A DNA stretch of 64,000 nt from Erinaceus europaeus. Taxonomy: Eukaryota; Chordata; Mammalia; Eulipotyphla; Erinaceidae. The notes under the pieces are model-generated. The model was not told the origin of the DNA, did not search any database, and saw nothing but the letters and a program-made list of their open reading frames with translations. Shown here piece by piece: positions 33,310 through 44,608 of the stretch. Location of the stretch: contig NC_080172.1 in the NCBI RefSeq assembly GCF_950295315.1, positions 80,061,118 through 80,125,117 on the forward strand, written 5' to 3'. The translations under genes and the position numbers were made by a program. Every line of letters begins with the position of its first letter. Positions within the stretch are counted from its first letter, which is position 1.

Positions 33310-34260
33310 GATATGGTGTATCAGAGCTGAAACATGGCTAGCGAGAAGCATATTTTTCATGTTGAAGCACATTTTAAGCCTTCTTTAACTCATATAATTG
33401 AGGCTTCAGATGTGTTTCTCAATTGCTCACTGCAGAGTAGTTGCCGAACTCAAACAAAACCTTCAGTATAAAAATGACAACCCTTTTGTTTCCACAAAAT
33501 CCTTATTCTATCATCCACTGGCAGTGAGATTTCCAGTCATGTTCTCTGCCAGTCCTTACCAGTTTGCCAATTACACAAGCTGCTTCCCAGACATCAGACA
33601 CAAATTCCACAAGACTGCTGTGCAAGCGTACCCTAATTAACCATCAGCTTAATTAGACAATTTACTGTGTAATTAGCAGGCAATTAGTCAACACCTCTCA
33701 GATCGTATTGACTGCTGTGACAGCCTTTCTGTCTCTCCACATTCCAATACACAACAGCGACCAAGCTTCTAGCATTCTTCAACCCAGTCAGTGTGACATG
33801 CTTCTGGATGGAGAAATGAGTAATATTATATAACAAAGAAAAAAATCAATATGCAGACTGTCCAGTTATTGAACTGTTAATAAGCTTATCTTACATTTTA
33901 ATACTGAAGGCCCAATATTAAATATTAAAGATAATTCAAGTACCTGCTCCCAAATGGCTGTAGAGGCAACTCCTTAATACACTGGATCTTATGCTTTAAT
34001 ATAAAACACGTTAAGTTTCATGGACTATGAATTATGTTCCATGAATGGCTGTGCCTTTAGTTGTTTAAGTAAATTTTCTGATTTGTGTACAGGTCTAGTT
34101 AATTATATTCCATTAATGTTACTAACGCTTATAGACACAAATCTCACAGGGACTGATTGAAAGTGCTGAAAGGTTGAGAAGCATTTTCTAGTTTTATTTC
34201 AGTGAAGAGTGATGACCTTCACAAATCAAGATCCACAACTTGGTGTTTTAACTTTTAACA
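33310..34260. promoter_or_regulatory. Candidate conserved enhancer with TAATTA cluster
   Basis: Repeat-free stretch of mixed composition within AT-rich intron. Between 33634 and 33687 it has four homeodomain-type cores at short spacing: TAATTAA (33634), TTAATTAG (33649), TAATTAGC (33670) and CAATTAG (33681). No coding potential is evident; the 80-codon frame at 33398-33640 has no recognisable motif. Enhancer function is inferred only from motif clustering and from the absence of repeat insertions. Confidence 0.35.
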
Positions 34261-34273
34261 TTTACTAATTCTA

Positions 34274-34305
34274 CAATAAATAAATAAATAAATAAATAAA
34301 TAAAA
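34274..34305 (+). repeat. (AATA)n simple repeat
   Basis: Eight near-perfect AAAT units. Confidence 0.85.
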
Positions 34306-34359
34306 ACTATTTTTGTGAATGTCATGGAAATGAGCCCAAAGTTTCACATATACTTATTT

Positions 34360-34550
34360 TTGAGAGTGAGAGAGAGAGATAGGAGAGAGAGAGAGAGGAG
34401 AGAGAAAGTGGGAGAGATACCAAGCACTACTCCACAACCCATGGTGTTCCTTAGCACTGCACAGTACTCCTAAATGGAGCTGGGAATTGGACCCAGGATC
34501 TCAAAAATGGCAAAACATGTGCTTTATCTACTAAACCATCTCTCTATCCT
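34360..34550 (-). mobile_element. Type D SINE with (GA)n
   Basis: Minus strand AGGATAGAGAGATGGTTTAG head, GATCCTGGGTCCAATTCCC (B-box-like), then a CTCTC-rich 3' part (34362-34410). Confidence 0.65.
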
Positions 34551-34574
34551 ATGAAGTAAAGCATTTAAAAAAAT

Positions 34575-34705
34575 GTTTGGGAAAGCGTGCGGGGACCTGG
34601 GCTAGGGGTGAGACTGTTTTGTAGAAAAAGGGGATATTTTACACATGTACCAACAACTGTATTTACTATAAACCATTAACCCCTCTAATAAAAATTAAAA
34701 GCAAA
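34575..34705 (+). mobile_element. L1 3' end fragment
   Basis: GGGGACCTGGGCTAGGGGTG and TTTTACACATGTACCAACAACTG match the terminus at 42.9 kb. Truncated to about 130 bp. Confidence 0.6.
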
Positions 34706-34764
34706 GCCAAAAGAGATGCTACTCCAATAAAAAGAACTAAACTGTTTAAAAAAGTTAGCAGTTT

Positions 34765-34915
34765 ATGGTGGAAAGAGAGGACAGGTCACAAGCAGACTGC
34801 CTTGTTATGTGTGTGGCCCAGGTTCAAGCCATGAGTGCCACAGTTCCCCGGGCAGCTCTAGTGCTGTGGTCTTTGTCTCTTGTATCTATCTATCTCCAAA
34901 AATGTGTTCCTAAAG
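34765..34915 (+). mobile_element. Type D SINE, old
   Basis: GTGTGGCCCAGGTTCAAGCC (B-box-like), GGGCAGCTCTAGTGCTGTGG, TTGTATCTATCTATCTCC; edges uncertain. Confidence 0.5.
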
Positions 34916-35104
34916 TGGTAAAAATATTCATGCACAAGATGACTCTAATAGAGCAAATATTGAATGACTTCGCTCATAATTGGAATTAGAAACATATCAA
35001 GGGAAAATGTAGGGTGAAGCATTAGTAAAACTGGTTTCAGTAGATCTGAGAATAATGAAAAGGGAGAAGAATGGAGGACGTGAAAAAAAATTTTTTTTGC
35101 TTGC

Positions 35105-35245
35105 TTATTTTTCCCTGAAATCAAGAAGTAGCACACTGGGTAAAGCACAGAATTTGTATATGTAAGGTCTCAGGTTCAACCTTGGCCCTTCATGCCAAAG
35201 TGATATTTGATATTCCCTCTCTTAAAATAAATAAAATGTTTAAAG
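35105..35245 (+). mobile_element. Type D SINE, old
   Basis: AGTAGCACACTGGGTAAAGC head, GTCTCAGGTTCAACCTTGGC B-box area, and an AAAATAAATAAAATG tail. Confidence 0.55.
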
Positions 35246-35689
35246 GCTTTTGTCTGAGTTTCTGTGCATGTCATATAACATATACCACTCTTTGCAGTAA
35301 AATTTCTGATACTTAAAAAATTATTTTGGTGATTCCATGCTTGGTAACTAATGAAGTCTTTATAGTTATAAGAAAGAACAATTTCTCTTCAGAAATAGTA
35401 AAGATTTATTGAATCGATTAAAGAATCACAAAATATCTTACTAATAGAAACAGAAATATGACCTTTCTTTTAAAGTTTAATTGGTTACTACCATATTTTC
35501 TGATATCTGACAAACTGAAATGAAAATATTACTTATATGAATTAATAACCCTGTTTTCTTTACATTTTCCTGTTAGTAGGAATTTTCTCTTTCTCCTTAT
35601 TATTATTTTTTTTAATTTAAGGAAGAAAGTAATTCCATGTAAGGAAGAACAGCTAGTGAATTAGACTATCTTCAAGAATGAGTTTGACT

Positions 35690-35995
35690 TGGAGAAATTC
35701 AGAGAAGGCCATTGTGGCTGTAGCTTAATTGGTACAAGGTAAAATAATAGTAAAAGATGAGGTCTGAGACATAGGCAAGAGCTCTATGATAAAGTGATTT
35801 GCACAGGAACTTTTAGATGTTATTATAAAGGTTACAGGAAACTACTGGAATACAAAAAGCAGCATATTATGGCTTAACTTTTGTAAGATATCATGTATGC
35901 TACTCTGTAGAGGCTGGAATGTAGAATAGATAGAATGGAAGAAGACTATGGTCTGAGACTAGTATACTCTTCAGTGAGCAACAATGGGGGCTTGG
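35690..35995 (+). mobile_element. Ancient mammalian repeat, later part
   Basis: GGCTGTAGCTTAATTGGTAC, GATGAGGTCTGAGACATAGG, GCTACTCTGTAGAGGCTGGAATG and ACAATGGGGGCTTGG line up with the downstream part of the same old repeat type as at 40.4 kb. Confidence 0.5.
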
Positions 35996-36840
35996 ATATT
36001 GGTTGTACTAGTGGCCATAAGTTAGTCCATAAATTAGAACATTACAGTTATAGCAATTCTTCACTCTAATCAGTGGTCATATAACTACTTAACACTTTAT
36101 AGTTTGGCATACAACAGTGTTAACAATAACTTTCACTGATGCTGGTTCTCAACATGCTACAAATCAGATTTACACTTTTTGTAAATATAAAATTTATGCC
36201 ACTTCAGTGATTAAGCTTGTAAAAGCAATCTGCTATTCCAATAGCAAAATGCACTTTTCTAAAACAGACAATAGGAGGTCGGTAGGTTGGTAAAGGCCTT
36301 AGTGGAGGTCCTATATACACTTCCCCCAAGGTTCACAACACCTTGTGGGGCCTCTGGGGGACCCGTTTCCCAGTCCTGCTGGAAGTAGAAACAGAACCAC
36401 ATCCTGTGGGAGATGCATGGAATGGAAAGTTCTAGAGTTTACTGAGGTTCATATGTAGGGTGTGCTTCTTCTAGCCTCACCTTAAGAGTGCTTCTGGATA
36501 TAAAAGTCCATGAGTGTAATATCAAAAATGAGACACTGTACAAAAATAAAATAAAATTCATGCTACTATTAAAAAACCATAAGGAAGACAAAGCAGTTAT
36601 CACATTCTTATAAGCATGCATGCTGGGGTTTAGAGAAGTTAGGTCATTTGTTGACAGTCAAATTATTTAAGACACAGAAGACTATCAACAATATTTGCAG
36701 CTACTTAAGATTCAGCAGCCGAATCTTAAATATTCTTGGCACTCTCATGACCATGTGTTATTCTTTCTGTTTAGAATAAAAACACAGGAAAATAAGCCAC
36801 TTTTCCTCATAATACAGAGGACAAAACTACCTATTAAAGT
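35996..36840. other. Intron sequence
   Basis: A GC-richer patch at 36300-36410 (ACACCTTGTGGGGCCTCTGG) could be an old LTR or SINE piece; not assigned. Confidence 0.35.
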
Positions 36841-36851
36841 CTTTACCTAAG

Positions 36852-37172
36852 GGGGTTTAGGCAGTAGCACAGCAGGTTAAGTGCACGTGGCACAAAGCGC
36901 AAGGACGCACTTTCGAGTCCTCAGCTCCCCACCCGCTGGGGGGTCCCTTCACAAGCGGTGAAGCACGTCTGTAGGTGTCTAATCTTTCTCTACCCCCTGT
37001 CTCCCCTCCTCTCTCAATTTCTCTCTGTCCCGTCCAACAACATCAATGGCAGCAATAACAACAACAACAACAAGGGTAACAAAATGGAAAAAAAAATGGC
37101 CTCCACGAGCAGTGCACAGTGCATAATGCAGGCACTGAGCCCCAGCAATAACCCTGGAGGCAAAAAAAAACT
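36852..37172 (+). mobile_element. Type A SINE (long 3' form)
   Basis: GGGGTTTAGGCAGTAGCACAGC head to ATAACCCTGGAGGC. CTTTACCTAAG duplicated at 36841-36851 and 37173-37183. Confidence 0.93.
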
Positions 37173-37183
37173 CTTTACCTAAG

Positions 37184-38214
37184 AATCCTTATAGTTGAAG
37201 TCAACAGACACCCTGTATCTTTGGTTGTGTGGGTATGTGTATATATGTATATGTATACGTATATTACAAACTGAACTTAGGTTTTCTATGAAAAAGATCA
37301 CTTATCCATTATATATCATATTTATATGACATTTAGGCATAACATATATGTGACACTACTAAATGCTCGTTGGATACACCCTATTTAGGCTATACACTTA
37401 AAAGTGACACTTTACTTACTTGAAGACATTTTTAAGTAAATAATAATTTTAATCAAGGGTGGATTTAGGCAAGAGTCATGATGAATTATTCCCAACACAT
37501 GGACATTCTGGGAAAAGATGTAAATAAATAAAAAAAATAGAGGATGAAAGGGTTTAGCTAAAATAAACGAAGCAGATGGGGAAGTTGGGTGAGTAAAGGT
37601 AACTAGCATATAAAAAGGAGCTTGACTGAATAGCTATGTAGAGAAACTCTAAGTGCATCTAATGACAATTTATTTCAGAAATAATGATGATTGAATGTGA
37701 AATTCACTGAAAATCATGTAGGGAAAAAGGTACATAATTTAACGATTAAGATATCTCTTTAAAGATAGGATCTTGGCAGTGAGGTAACTACTGTGTTTTA
37801 TATTTAGTGTTTTATAGTGAATATTAGATTATCCCACATGGCAATGAGTGGACTAGTGTTAAAATGAGTAAAGAAAATACAAAGACAATGAGGATATTAT
37901 GGAATCCAATCCATGCTAATTTCTAATGAAGACATATTATATTAATATTTTTAATAGGTTAAACTTAAAATCTGCAAAGGAATTATTATTACTGAGAGTG
38001 AAAAATGATAAAATCACTCTCAAAAACAGTAAGAAGGCACTTCAAGGAAATTTCCATTAGGTATAATTATAAGAATTTTCCACTATTCTTGACACCAGCT
38101 GCTTACAAAGAAAGAAAAAAAAAACCAAATAAGAGGTATTTTCCATTACAAGTCAGGTTCTTTTACCAGCTGAACCAGATCAAAATTGTACATGTCAATT
38201 TATATTATTAAAAA
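37184..38214. other. AT-rich intron sequence
   Basis: A short ATGTATATGTATACGTATAT alternating stretch near 37240. Nothing else recognised. Confidence 0.45.
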
Positions 38215-38380
38215 GCCCATTTGAATCTCACCTTGTCCACTCTACCAAAATGATTAACTAATTAACAAGTGTGAAATCACAGCCTGAAACGGAAAAGAGG
38301 TGAAGATGTAATTATATTGGAAAATTGATTGGTTGCTTAGTCAACTAGCCCAAATGGTGAAATAAAAATTGAAAAAGGTA
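38215..38380. promoter_or_regulatory. Candidate conserved non-coding stretch
   Basis: TGATTAACTAATTAACAAGTG followed by GAAATCACAGCCTGAAACGG, and TGATTGGTTGC (CCAAT-type) downstream. Short and weak. Confidence 0.2.
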
Positions 38381-38590
38381 AAAAAAAAAAATTGGGAGCA
38401 ATTAAAAAACTTTAATAATTTACTTGGTTAAAAAAACAGCACTTTGATCTCAAGGAAAAGATTTATGTTTGATAACTGAAATACATGCATTAATCTATAT
38501 TTGAAGGCAACATGATGCATATTTTCTATTAAATAAACTAAGGCTGCCATACATTGTAATATTTAAACCAGAGATCAGTTTAGACTTTTT

Positions 38591-39560
38591 TTCATTTTTT
38601 TTTTATAAGTGACTCACAAAACTAAAAAAATTAACAGGGGTACAATTCCACACCGTCCCTACCACCAGAGTTCTGTGTCTCCATTTCCTTCATTGGAAAT
38701 TGCAGTAATTTTCCCAAAGTCACAGATATGGGTTGACTATTATTTCTATAGCAATCTGTCTATCTATATATCTCTATATAATTCCCATTTTTTTCCTATG
38801 GTTCTGTCTTCTCTACCATCCCAAATCACAGTTATACTTATTACTACTTCTGTATGTTCCTCCTGTTTTCCTAGTCTTTCTCTGGAACCTGATGGAATTG
38901 GGTTTCAGAGCCCTCTAGTCATCTTTCCCTAACATTTCTTCCCTTCTGGGAGTATGGACCAAAATTCTTTTTGAGGTGGAGAAGGTAGGAAGTCTGGCTT
39001 CCCTAATCGTTTCTCTGCTGGACATGGGCGTTAGCAGGTCAGTCCATAACTCTAGCCTATTTCTATCTTTCCCTACTGGGGTAGGGCTCTGGATAGGTGA
39101 TGTTCTAGGACACATTGATGAGGCTGTCTGCCCAAGGGAGTTCAGGACACAATCACAGAAGCATCTGCAAATTGATGTCTTAAGGGGAGTAAATTATGAG
39201 GCAGGGCAAAATATTTAATAAAAAGGAACCAGAAAGTAAAAATACAGCAGGTCAGAATAGGGGTTTTAAGGAGATAAGAAGCTATTAAGTCTATTTTAGG
39301 TATATTCATTAGGGTCCATGGTTTTAATAATTTTTGCATGAGATTGTTAGTTAACAAGAAAGTGGGCTAAAAATATTGTATGGGATAGATAAGGAATTCT
39401 GGTGGTGGGAACTGTGTAGAACTGTATCCCTTCTATCCTATGGTCTTGTCAATATTTTTTACTTTATAAATAAAACAAAAAATATTGTCTGGGAAGATGT
39501 AGTTAGAGTTAAGAATAGGGATAAAAGCTAGATTGGGACAGGGGATAGGAAGCTAACTTT
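38591..39560 (-). mobile_element. L1 3' UTR fragment, long form
   Basis: Minus strand ends GGTGGTAGGGACGGTGTGGAA then ATTTTTTAGTTTTGTGAG plus tail. Upstream it carries AACCCAATTCCATCAGG, CAGGAGGAACATACAGAAG and ACACCCATGTC-like blocks shared with 55.7-56.2 kb. It therefore belongs to an older, longer 3' UTR type. It hosts a plus-strand insertion at 39386-39477. Confidence 0.72.
39386..39477 (+). mobile_element. 92-bp L1 3' end insertion with 17-bp duplication
   Basis: Only GGTGGTGGGAACTGTGTAGA...ATCCTATGGTCTTGTC plus an A-rich tail. Flanked by AAAAATATTGTATGGGA (39369-39385) and AAAAATATTGTCTGGGA (39478-39494), 16 of 17 identical. It landed inside an opposite-strand L1 3' UTR. Confidence 0.85.
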
Positions 39561-39645
39561 TTATGTTAAAGCTCAAGACATACATACTTGAGGGTTACAG
39601 GTTCAATCCCCAGCGCCTCCAAATGCCAGAGCTGAACATGTTTCT
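39560..39645 (+). mobile_element. Type C SINE, cut by another SINE
   Basis: ACAGGTTCAATCCCCAGC (B box) and AATGCCAGAGCTGAACATG; its tail is interrupted by the next element. Confidence 0.55.
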
Positions 39646-39659
39646 TTTTTTTTAAGTTT

Positions 39660-39876
39660 AAATTATGATTCCATTTCTTTTTCTTCTTTAAATATTTTAT
39701 TTATTTTTTCTTTTGAGAGAGATTCAGAGAGAGAGAGACACACACAGAGAGAAACACCAGAGCACTGCTCAGCTCTGGCTTATGGTGGTGCGGAGGATTG
39801 AACCTGGAACTTAAGGAGCCTCAGGCATGAGAGTCTGTTTGTTTGCATAACCATCATGCTGTCTCCCCCGCCCTGA
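39660..39876 (-). mobile_element. Type C SINE
   Basis: Minus strand GGGCGGGGGAGACAGCATGATGG head, AGCCTCAGGCATGAGAGTCTG (as its complement), CAGAGCTGAGCAGTGCTCTGG. Flanks CTGAACATGTTTCTT and CTGAACATGATTCTT differ at one base. Confidence 0.87.
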
Positions 39877-40384
39877 ACATGATTCTTATATGCCATTTTC
39901 TCTCTCATAAAATAGTACATCATTTAAGAATCAATATCTTTATTTCTAATCAAGATTTCAGCAGCAAGTTACAAGCATAAGTTACGATTTTCTGTTGCAA
40001 TCCAAAAAGAATTGCTAAGAATCTAAAATATTATTATTATGTAATGTGATGTGCAAATTATCCTAACAATTTAAAATATTTTAGCAGTGATTGTCCTGAA
40101 AACGGTTTTGTGGAATTTTTTCTAGCAGATCAGTGCTAGAAATTTGTGAAAATCGAGGCAACTGTCTCTCAATTAAGATAATGTGAATAGGAACAAGCTT
40201 CATGAAATCTACATGGGAGAACAGACAACTTACATGGTAAACTGTCTGCAAACCTTATTATGGGAAGGAAATCAGGGCTACCTAGGAATTAAAAAAAAAA
40301 AAAAGACTAGTGGATAGGACATGACAGCTGTCTCCAAGTAACTGAAGAGCTGTCATGCAGAATTGTGGTTCCAATTAGAATCCT

Positions 40385-40735
40385 GTAATTATTCATTCAT
40401 CTAGTAAGTATGCATTGCATTCTTCTGATTTTCCAAACCAATTCTTGGCACTATGTATATAGTACTGAGCAAGAAAGACAGTATCCATCTTCTTACTGAG
40501 TTTACTTAAAGTGTCTGAAACAAAAAATAAATAAATAAGCTAGTAACCAATTAATGGCCAAGAATATAGGAATTTTGTGTGTAAAGTTAAAGAGAATACA
40601 AAAGCACTAAGGTAATGTAGTGAGAGACTGCATTTTGCGTGGTCAGAAAAGATGCCTTTTAGGAAGTAACTTCTGATATGCAAACTGAATGAGAATTAAA
40701 AGCCCCTATATAAAATCTGAGAGAACAGTGTTCCA
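40385..40735 (+). mobile_element. Ancient mammalian repeat (family not named)
   Basis: ATTATTCATTCATCTAGTAAG, GGCACTATGTATATAGTACTG, AGACAGTATCCATCTTC and GGTCAGAAAAGATGCCTTTTAGG follow a widespread old repeat. Its usual form reads 'attcattcaacaaatat ... tgccaggcactg ... ggtcagggaaggcc'. Confidence 0.55.
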
Positions 40736-41614
40736 GTCAGCAAACAGTACAAACATAAAAACAAACAAAAAACAGAACATTGAAGAACTAGGAAAAAAAG
40801 CCACTGTAGCTTGAGAAAATGGCACTGAAGGATACTGACATTTGATTACAATGAATTATCAGAATATTTTAATTTTGAAAAAGCATTTATTTGACTTGAA
40901 AAATATGCAGTGGTAATGCACCAGACCTGCATACCTGAAGTCCCACATCTTTAAGTTGATAATTTTGAATGACTCACAAATGATTCTGTAAATATCCAAA
41001 TGGCTCTTAGCAGGAAAAAAAAATTTTTTTTTCCTCCCAATATAGAGAAATGAGTTTGGATTTGATCAAATAGACCTTGGTTCAAATGTTGTCTTAAATT
41101 GGAGCCTTTGCAGAGGCAAATTAAATCCATACCTGCAGAACTCACTTGTTCTGACCCACAAAGTACAGTGGAAATTTTAAAATATTGTTTAACTTCAAAG
41201 CCTTTCCTCAAAATGTTCCCTCTTGTCTTGTTTTAGAAATTGCCACTTTTTGAACAAATCTAGTATGATCTCTGTTTGAAGATGAGACCACCTGGAGATG
41301 TAGACCCAGCCATGCCAGTTACAAACCCAAGTCTGAGAGAGAATATAGCCATAAAGGAGCAAGCAATCATCTATATGCTGTAACTTGCTGAAAATGTCCA
41401 AGCGAGAAAAACTACCAGTACATGATACAAAGGCAACACAGGTGAGCTCAGAACTACACTGCAAAACTCTAGACTTAAGAACAGATAACTAGTGGTATTA
41501 AGTCAATAAACTATAGGGAAGATAAGTGATGCAGAAATATTTACTAACATACCAAAATCTATAGCATGTGTCATTGGCTTTCAGAGTTAGAGGAAGGCTG
41601 AGGCCCACTTTAAA
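40736..41614. other. Intron sequence
   Basis: 40900-40960 (CAGTGGTAATGCACCAGACC) may be an old SINE head. The two minus-strand frames of 86-89 codons (40951-41464) have no recognisable motifs. Confidence 0.35.
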
Positions 41615-41627
41615 ATTTGACAGTGCA

Positions 41628-42165
41628 TCAGACTGTGTCCAGAGACTTAAACCTAGATATAGACCAGTTCCCCTGAGATAGAGCATATGTTCACACATAT
41701 CCATAAACTAGGGCAAAATATATACCTGAAAGCAAAAGTACACAATAGTCTGCAGTGAGTACCCCCCAACACTTTATCTGCACTATTCCAGCCCTTAGGT
41801 CCATAGTTGTTCAACAATTTGTTTGGCTTTGTATGTTAACTCTCTTTTCAGCCACCAGGTTCCAGATGCCAGCATGATGCCGACCAGACTTTCTTGGACA
41901 GACAAACTCACCAATGTGTCCTGGAGCTCTGCTTCCCCAGAGACCCACCCTACTAGGGAAGAGAGAGGCAGGCTGGGAGTATGGATCGACCAGTCAATGC
42001 CCATGTTCAGTGGGGAAGCAATTACAGAAGCCAGACCTTCCACCTTCAGCATCCCATAATGACCTTGGGTCCATACTCCCAGAGGGATAAAGAATAGGAA
42101 AGCTATCAGGGGAGGGGATGGGATATAGCGATCTCCTTTTTTAAATAAATAAATGAATTAAAAAA
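41628..42165 (+). mobile_element. L1 3' UTR insertion
   Basis: Starts TCAGACTGTGTCCAGAGAC, carries the GTTCCAGATGCCAGCATGATG block and ends in an ATAAATAAATG tail. The terminal GTGTGGAGTTGTACCCC piece has been lost internally near 42127. TTGACAGTGCA at 41617-41627 and 42168-42178 is the duplication; it lies at the left end of another L1 fragment. Confidence 0.85.
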
Positions 42166-43015
42166 AATTGACAGTGCAGTTCCTCTCCTGGAGATATATC
42201 CTAGGGAACCAAACGCATCCATCCAAAAAGTTCTGTGTACACCTATATTCATAGCATAATTTATAACATCCAAAGCCTAGAAACAGCACAAGTGTCCAAC
42301 AACAAATGAGTGACTAAGAAAATAGTTGTATATATACACAATGGAATACTACTCAGCTATTAAGAATGATGAATTCTGGGGATGGGGTGGTAGCGCAGTG
42401 GGTTAAGTGCATATGGCCCAAAGTGCAAGGACCATAAGGAACCTGGTTCAAGACCCTGGCTACACAACTGCAGGGGTTCGCTTCACATGCAGTGAAGCAG
42501 GTCTGCAGGTGTCTATCTTTCTCTCCCCCTTCTTTCCCCCTGTCTTTCCCTCCTCTCTTGATTTCTGTCTTATCCAACAACAATCACAAAATAACAACAA
42601 GGGCACCAAAATTGGAAAAATGGCCTCTAGGAGCAGTGAATTCATTGCAGGCACTGAAATCCAACCATAACCCTGGAGGCAAAAAAAAAAAAAGATGAAT
42701 GAATTCACACTTTTCACCTTATCTTGGATGAAGCTTGAAGAAATCATGTTAAGTAAGATAAGCCAGAAAGAGAGAAAGATAAGGGTGAATACAGGATGAT
42801 CTCACTCATGGACAGAAGTTGAGAAATAAAAACAAAGAGGGGAATCACAAAGCTGAACATGAGCTGTGTTTGGTGTACTAATGATGGTGAAGGAGGACCT
42901 AGGCTGGGGGGTGAGATGTTTTATAATAAACTGAGAAATTTTATATGTGTATCAACAACTGTATTTACTGTAAACCACTAGCCCCCCTCTCAACCCCCCC
43001 CCAAAAAAAAAATCA
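42166..43015 (+). mobile_element. Older L1 ORF2 end and 3' UTR, split by a SINE
   Basis: TTCCTCTCCTGGAGATATATCC, then ACAATGGAATACTACTCAGC, GATGATCTCACTCATGGACAG and a GTATCAACAACTGTATTTACTG terminus follow the ORF2 C-terminus and 3' UTR. The coding part is full of stops. A type A SINE occupies 42377-42692. Confidence 0.82.
42377..42692 (+). mobile_element. Type A SINE (long 3' form) within an L1
   Basis: TGGGGATGGGGTGGTAGCGCAGTGGG head, GAAGCAGGTCTGCAGGTGTC body, and the 3' extension ending ATAACCCTGGAGGCAAAAA. GATGAATTC (left) and GATGAATGAATTC (right) flank it as a slightly altered duplication. Confidence 0.88.
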
Positions 43016-43647
43016 ACAGCAGTCTATTAGTCTAAAGGCTAGGAGAATAGTGCAAATACTAAAAAAATAGAGGAAACTACTAATCGTGACTTGAAATGCA
43101 GTGTGGAGCTAGGTGAAGACTGGCCTTTCTTATGGAGTGATACAGCCCAATAATGTCACTAGATATGATTTGAGGGAGAAAATGTACATGTATATGAGGA
43201 TCTTACTAAATGCATTTCTAACAGAATGCTTAACGTGTCAACTGTTTCTAATCAAATATAACAAAAAGGATATAGAAAAGTAAATATGAATATGTTTACT
43301 ATGTTAAGCAAATTTAGAACAAAAGAGTCCAAGTTTTTTTTTTTGGTTGGAAAAAATAAACTTATTCTTTATATCTTAATATTTCTGGAAGAATAAAGAA
43401 ATGAACTTAAGGTAATCATAGTAAAAAAAAGCCTATAATATTACTTGTTTGACACAGCTATTTAGAATCAGCTTTGAAATGAGAATGAATTGCCCATGTC
43501 AATTTTTTTCACTACATGGCATAACTTTGCAAGTCATTCTCTACTACAGTTATTTATGAAAAAAACTTCAGCATATCTAATAATCAGCAATTTAATTATA
43601 TTTACAAGTTAGGTTGATTTATTATCTTAAAAATTATATTGACTTTT
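43016..43647. other. AT-rich intron sequence
   Basis: No element edge or coding signal recognised. Confidence 0.45.
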
Positions 43648-43805
43648 GGGTTGGAGAGATAGCATAATGGTTATGCAAAAGACTTTCATGGCTGAGTCTT
43701 TGAGATCTTCAATCTTGAGGACCACCATAAACCAGAGCTGAGCAGTGCTTTAGACTTTTCTTCCTTTCTTTCTCTCTCTCTGTATATCTTTGATTAAAAT
43801 AAAAA
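43648..43805 (+). mobile_element. Type C SINE
   Basis: GGGTTGGAGAGATAGCATAATGG head, CCACCATAAACCAGAGCTGAGC body, pyrimidine-rich 3' part and an AAAATAAAAAAT tail. Confidence 0.87.
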
Positions 43806-43827
43806 ATATTTAAATAATACATTTATG

Positions 43828-44115
43828 GGAGTCAGGTGGTAGCCCAATGGGTTAAATGCACTTTGCGATGCAAAGCACAAGGACTGGCGTAAGGATCCCG
43901 GTTGGAACCCCTGGTTCCCCACCTGCAGGGGAGTTGCTTCACAAGCAGTGAAGCAGGTCTGCTGGTGTCTATCTTTCTGTCCCCCTCTCTGTCTTGCCCT
44001 CCTCTCTCCATTTCTTTCTGTCCTATCCAACAGCAATGACAACGACATCAATAACAACAACAATAATAACTACAACAATAAAACAAGGGCAACAAAAGGG
44101 AATAAATAAATAAAT
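43828..44115 (+). mobile_element. Type A SINE
   Basis: GGAGTCAGGTGGTAGCCCAATGGG head, CCTGCAGGGGAGTTGCTTC, CAACAATAAAACAAGGGC end with an AAATAAATAAATA tail. Confidence 0.93.
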
Positions 44116-44399
44116 ATTAATATATATATTTATTTCTACTGAGAGAAAGTTTGTGAACTACAATATTACTGGCATACGTAGCACTAAGAGTGAAACTCAG
44201 AACCTCAGATATGCACATCCTGTGCTTTTCCACAAGTAAAACTAATTTATTTGTGATATCAACAAGAGAAGAATTATCAAATATGTATGAGATGAGAATT
44301 ATGAGGACAAAAAAAGAATATATTTCTATTTTTCATGTCTGTAAAAAATGGCTTAAAAGACCTAGCACATTCTTTGTCAAAATATTTAAAAACAGGTTA

Positions 44400-44575
44400 T
44401 TGGCTGGGCATGGTGCACCTGGTACAGCATACACAGTACAATGTGAAAAGACCTGGGTTCAGAGGAGATCGGGCGTGTTCAGGGTAGTATGACTGTAGAC
44501 AGACCTGGGCTCAATTCCTAAATTCCCACCTGCAGTGCGAGAAGCTTCACAGGGGGTGAAACAGTGCTGTAGAGC

Positions 44576-44608
<33 letters not shown>

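Noticed and set aside
38591..39560. Endogenous retrovirus LTR
   Set aside because: Considered because of its length and lack of ORFs, but its terminus and blocks match other L1 3' UTR copies, and no TG...CA ends, primer-binding site or retroviral genes are seen.
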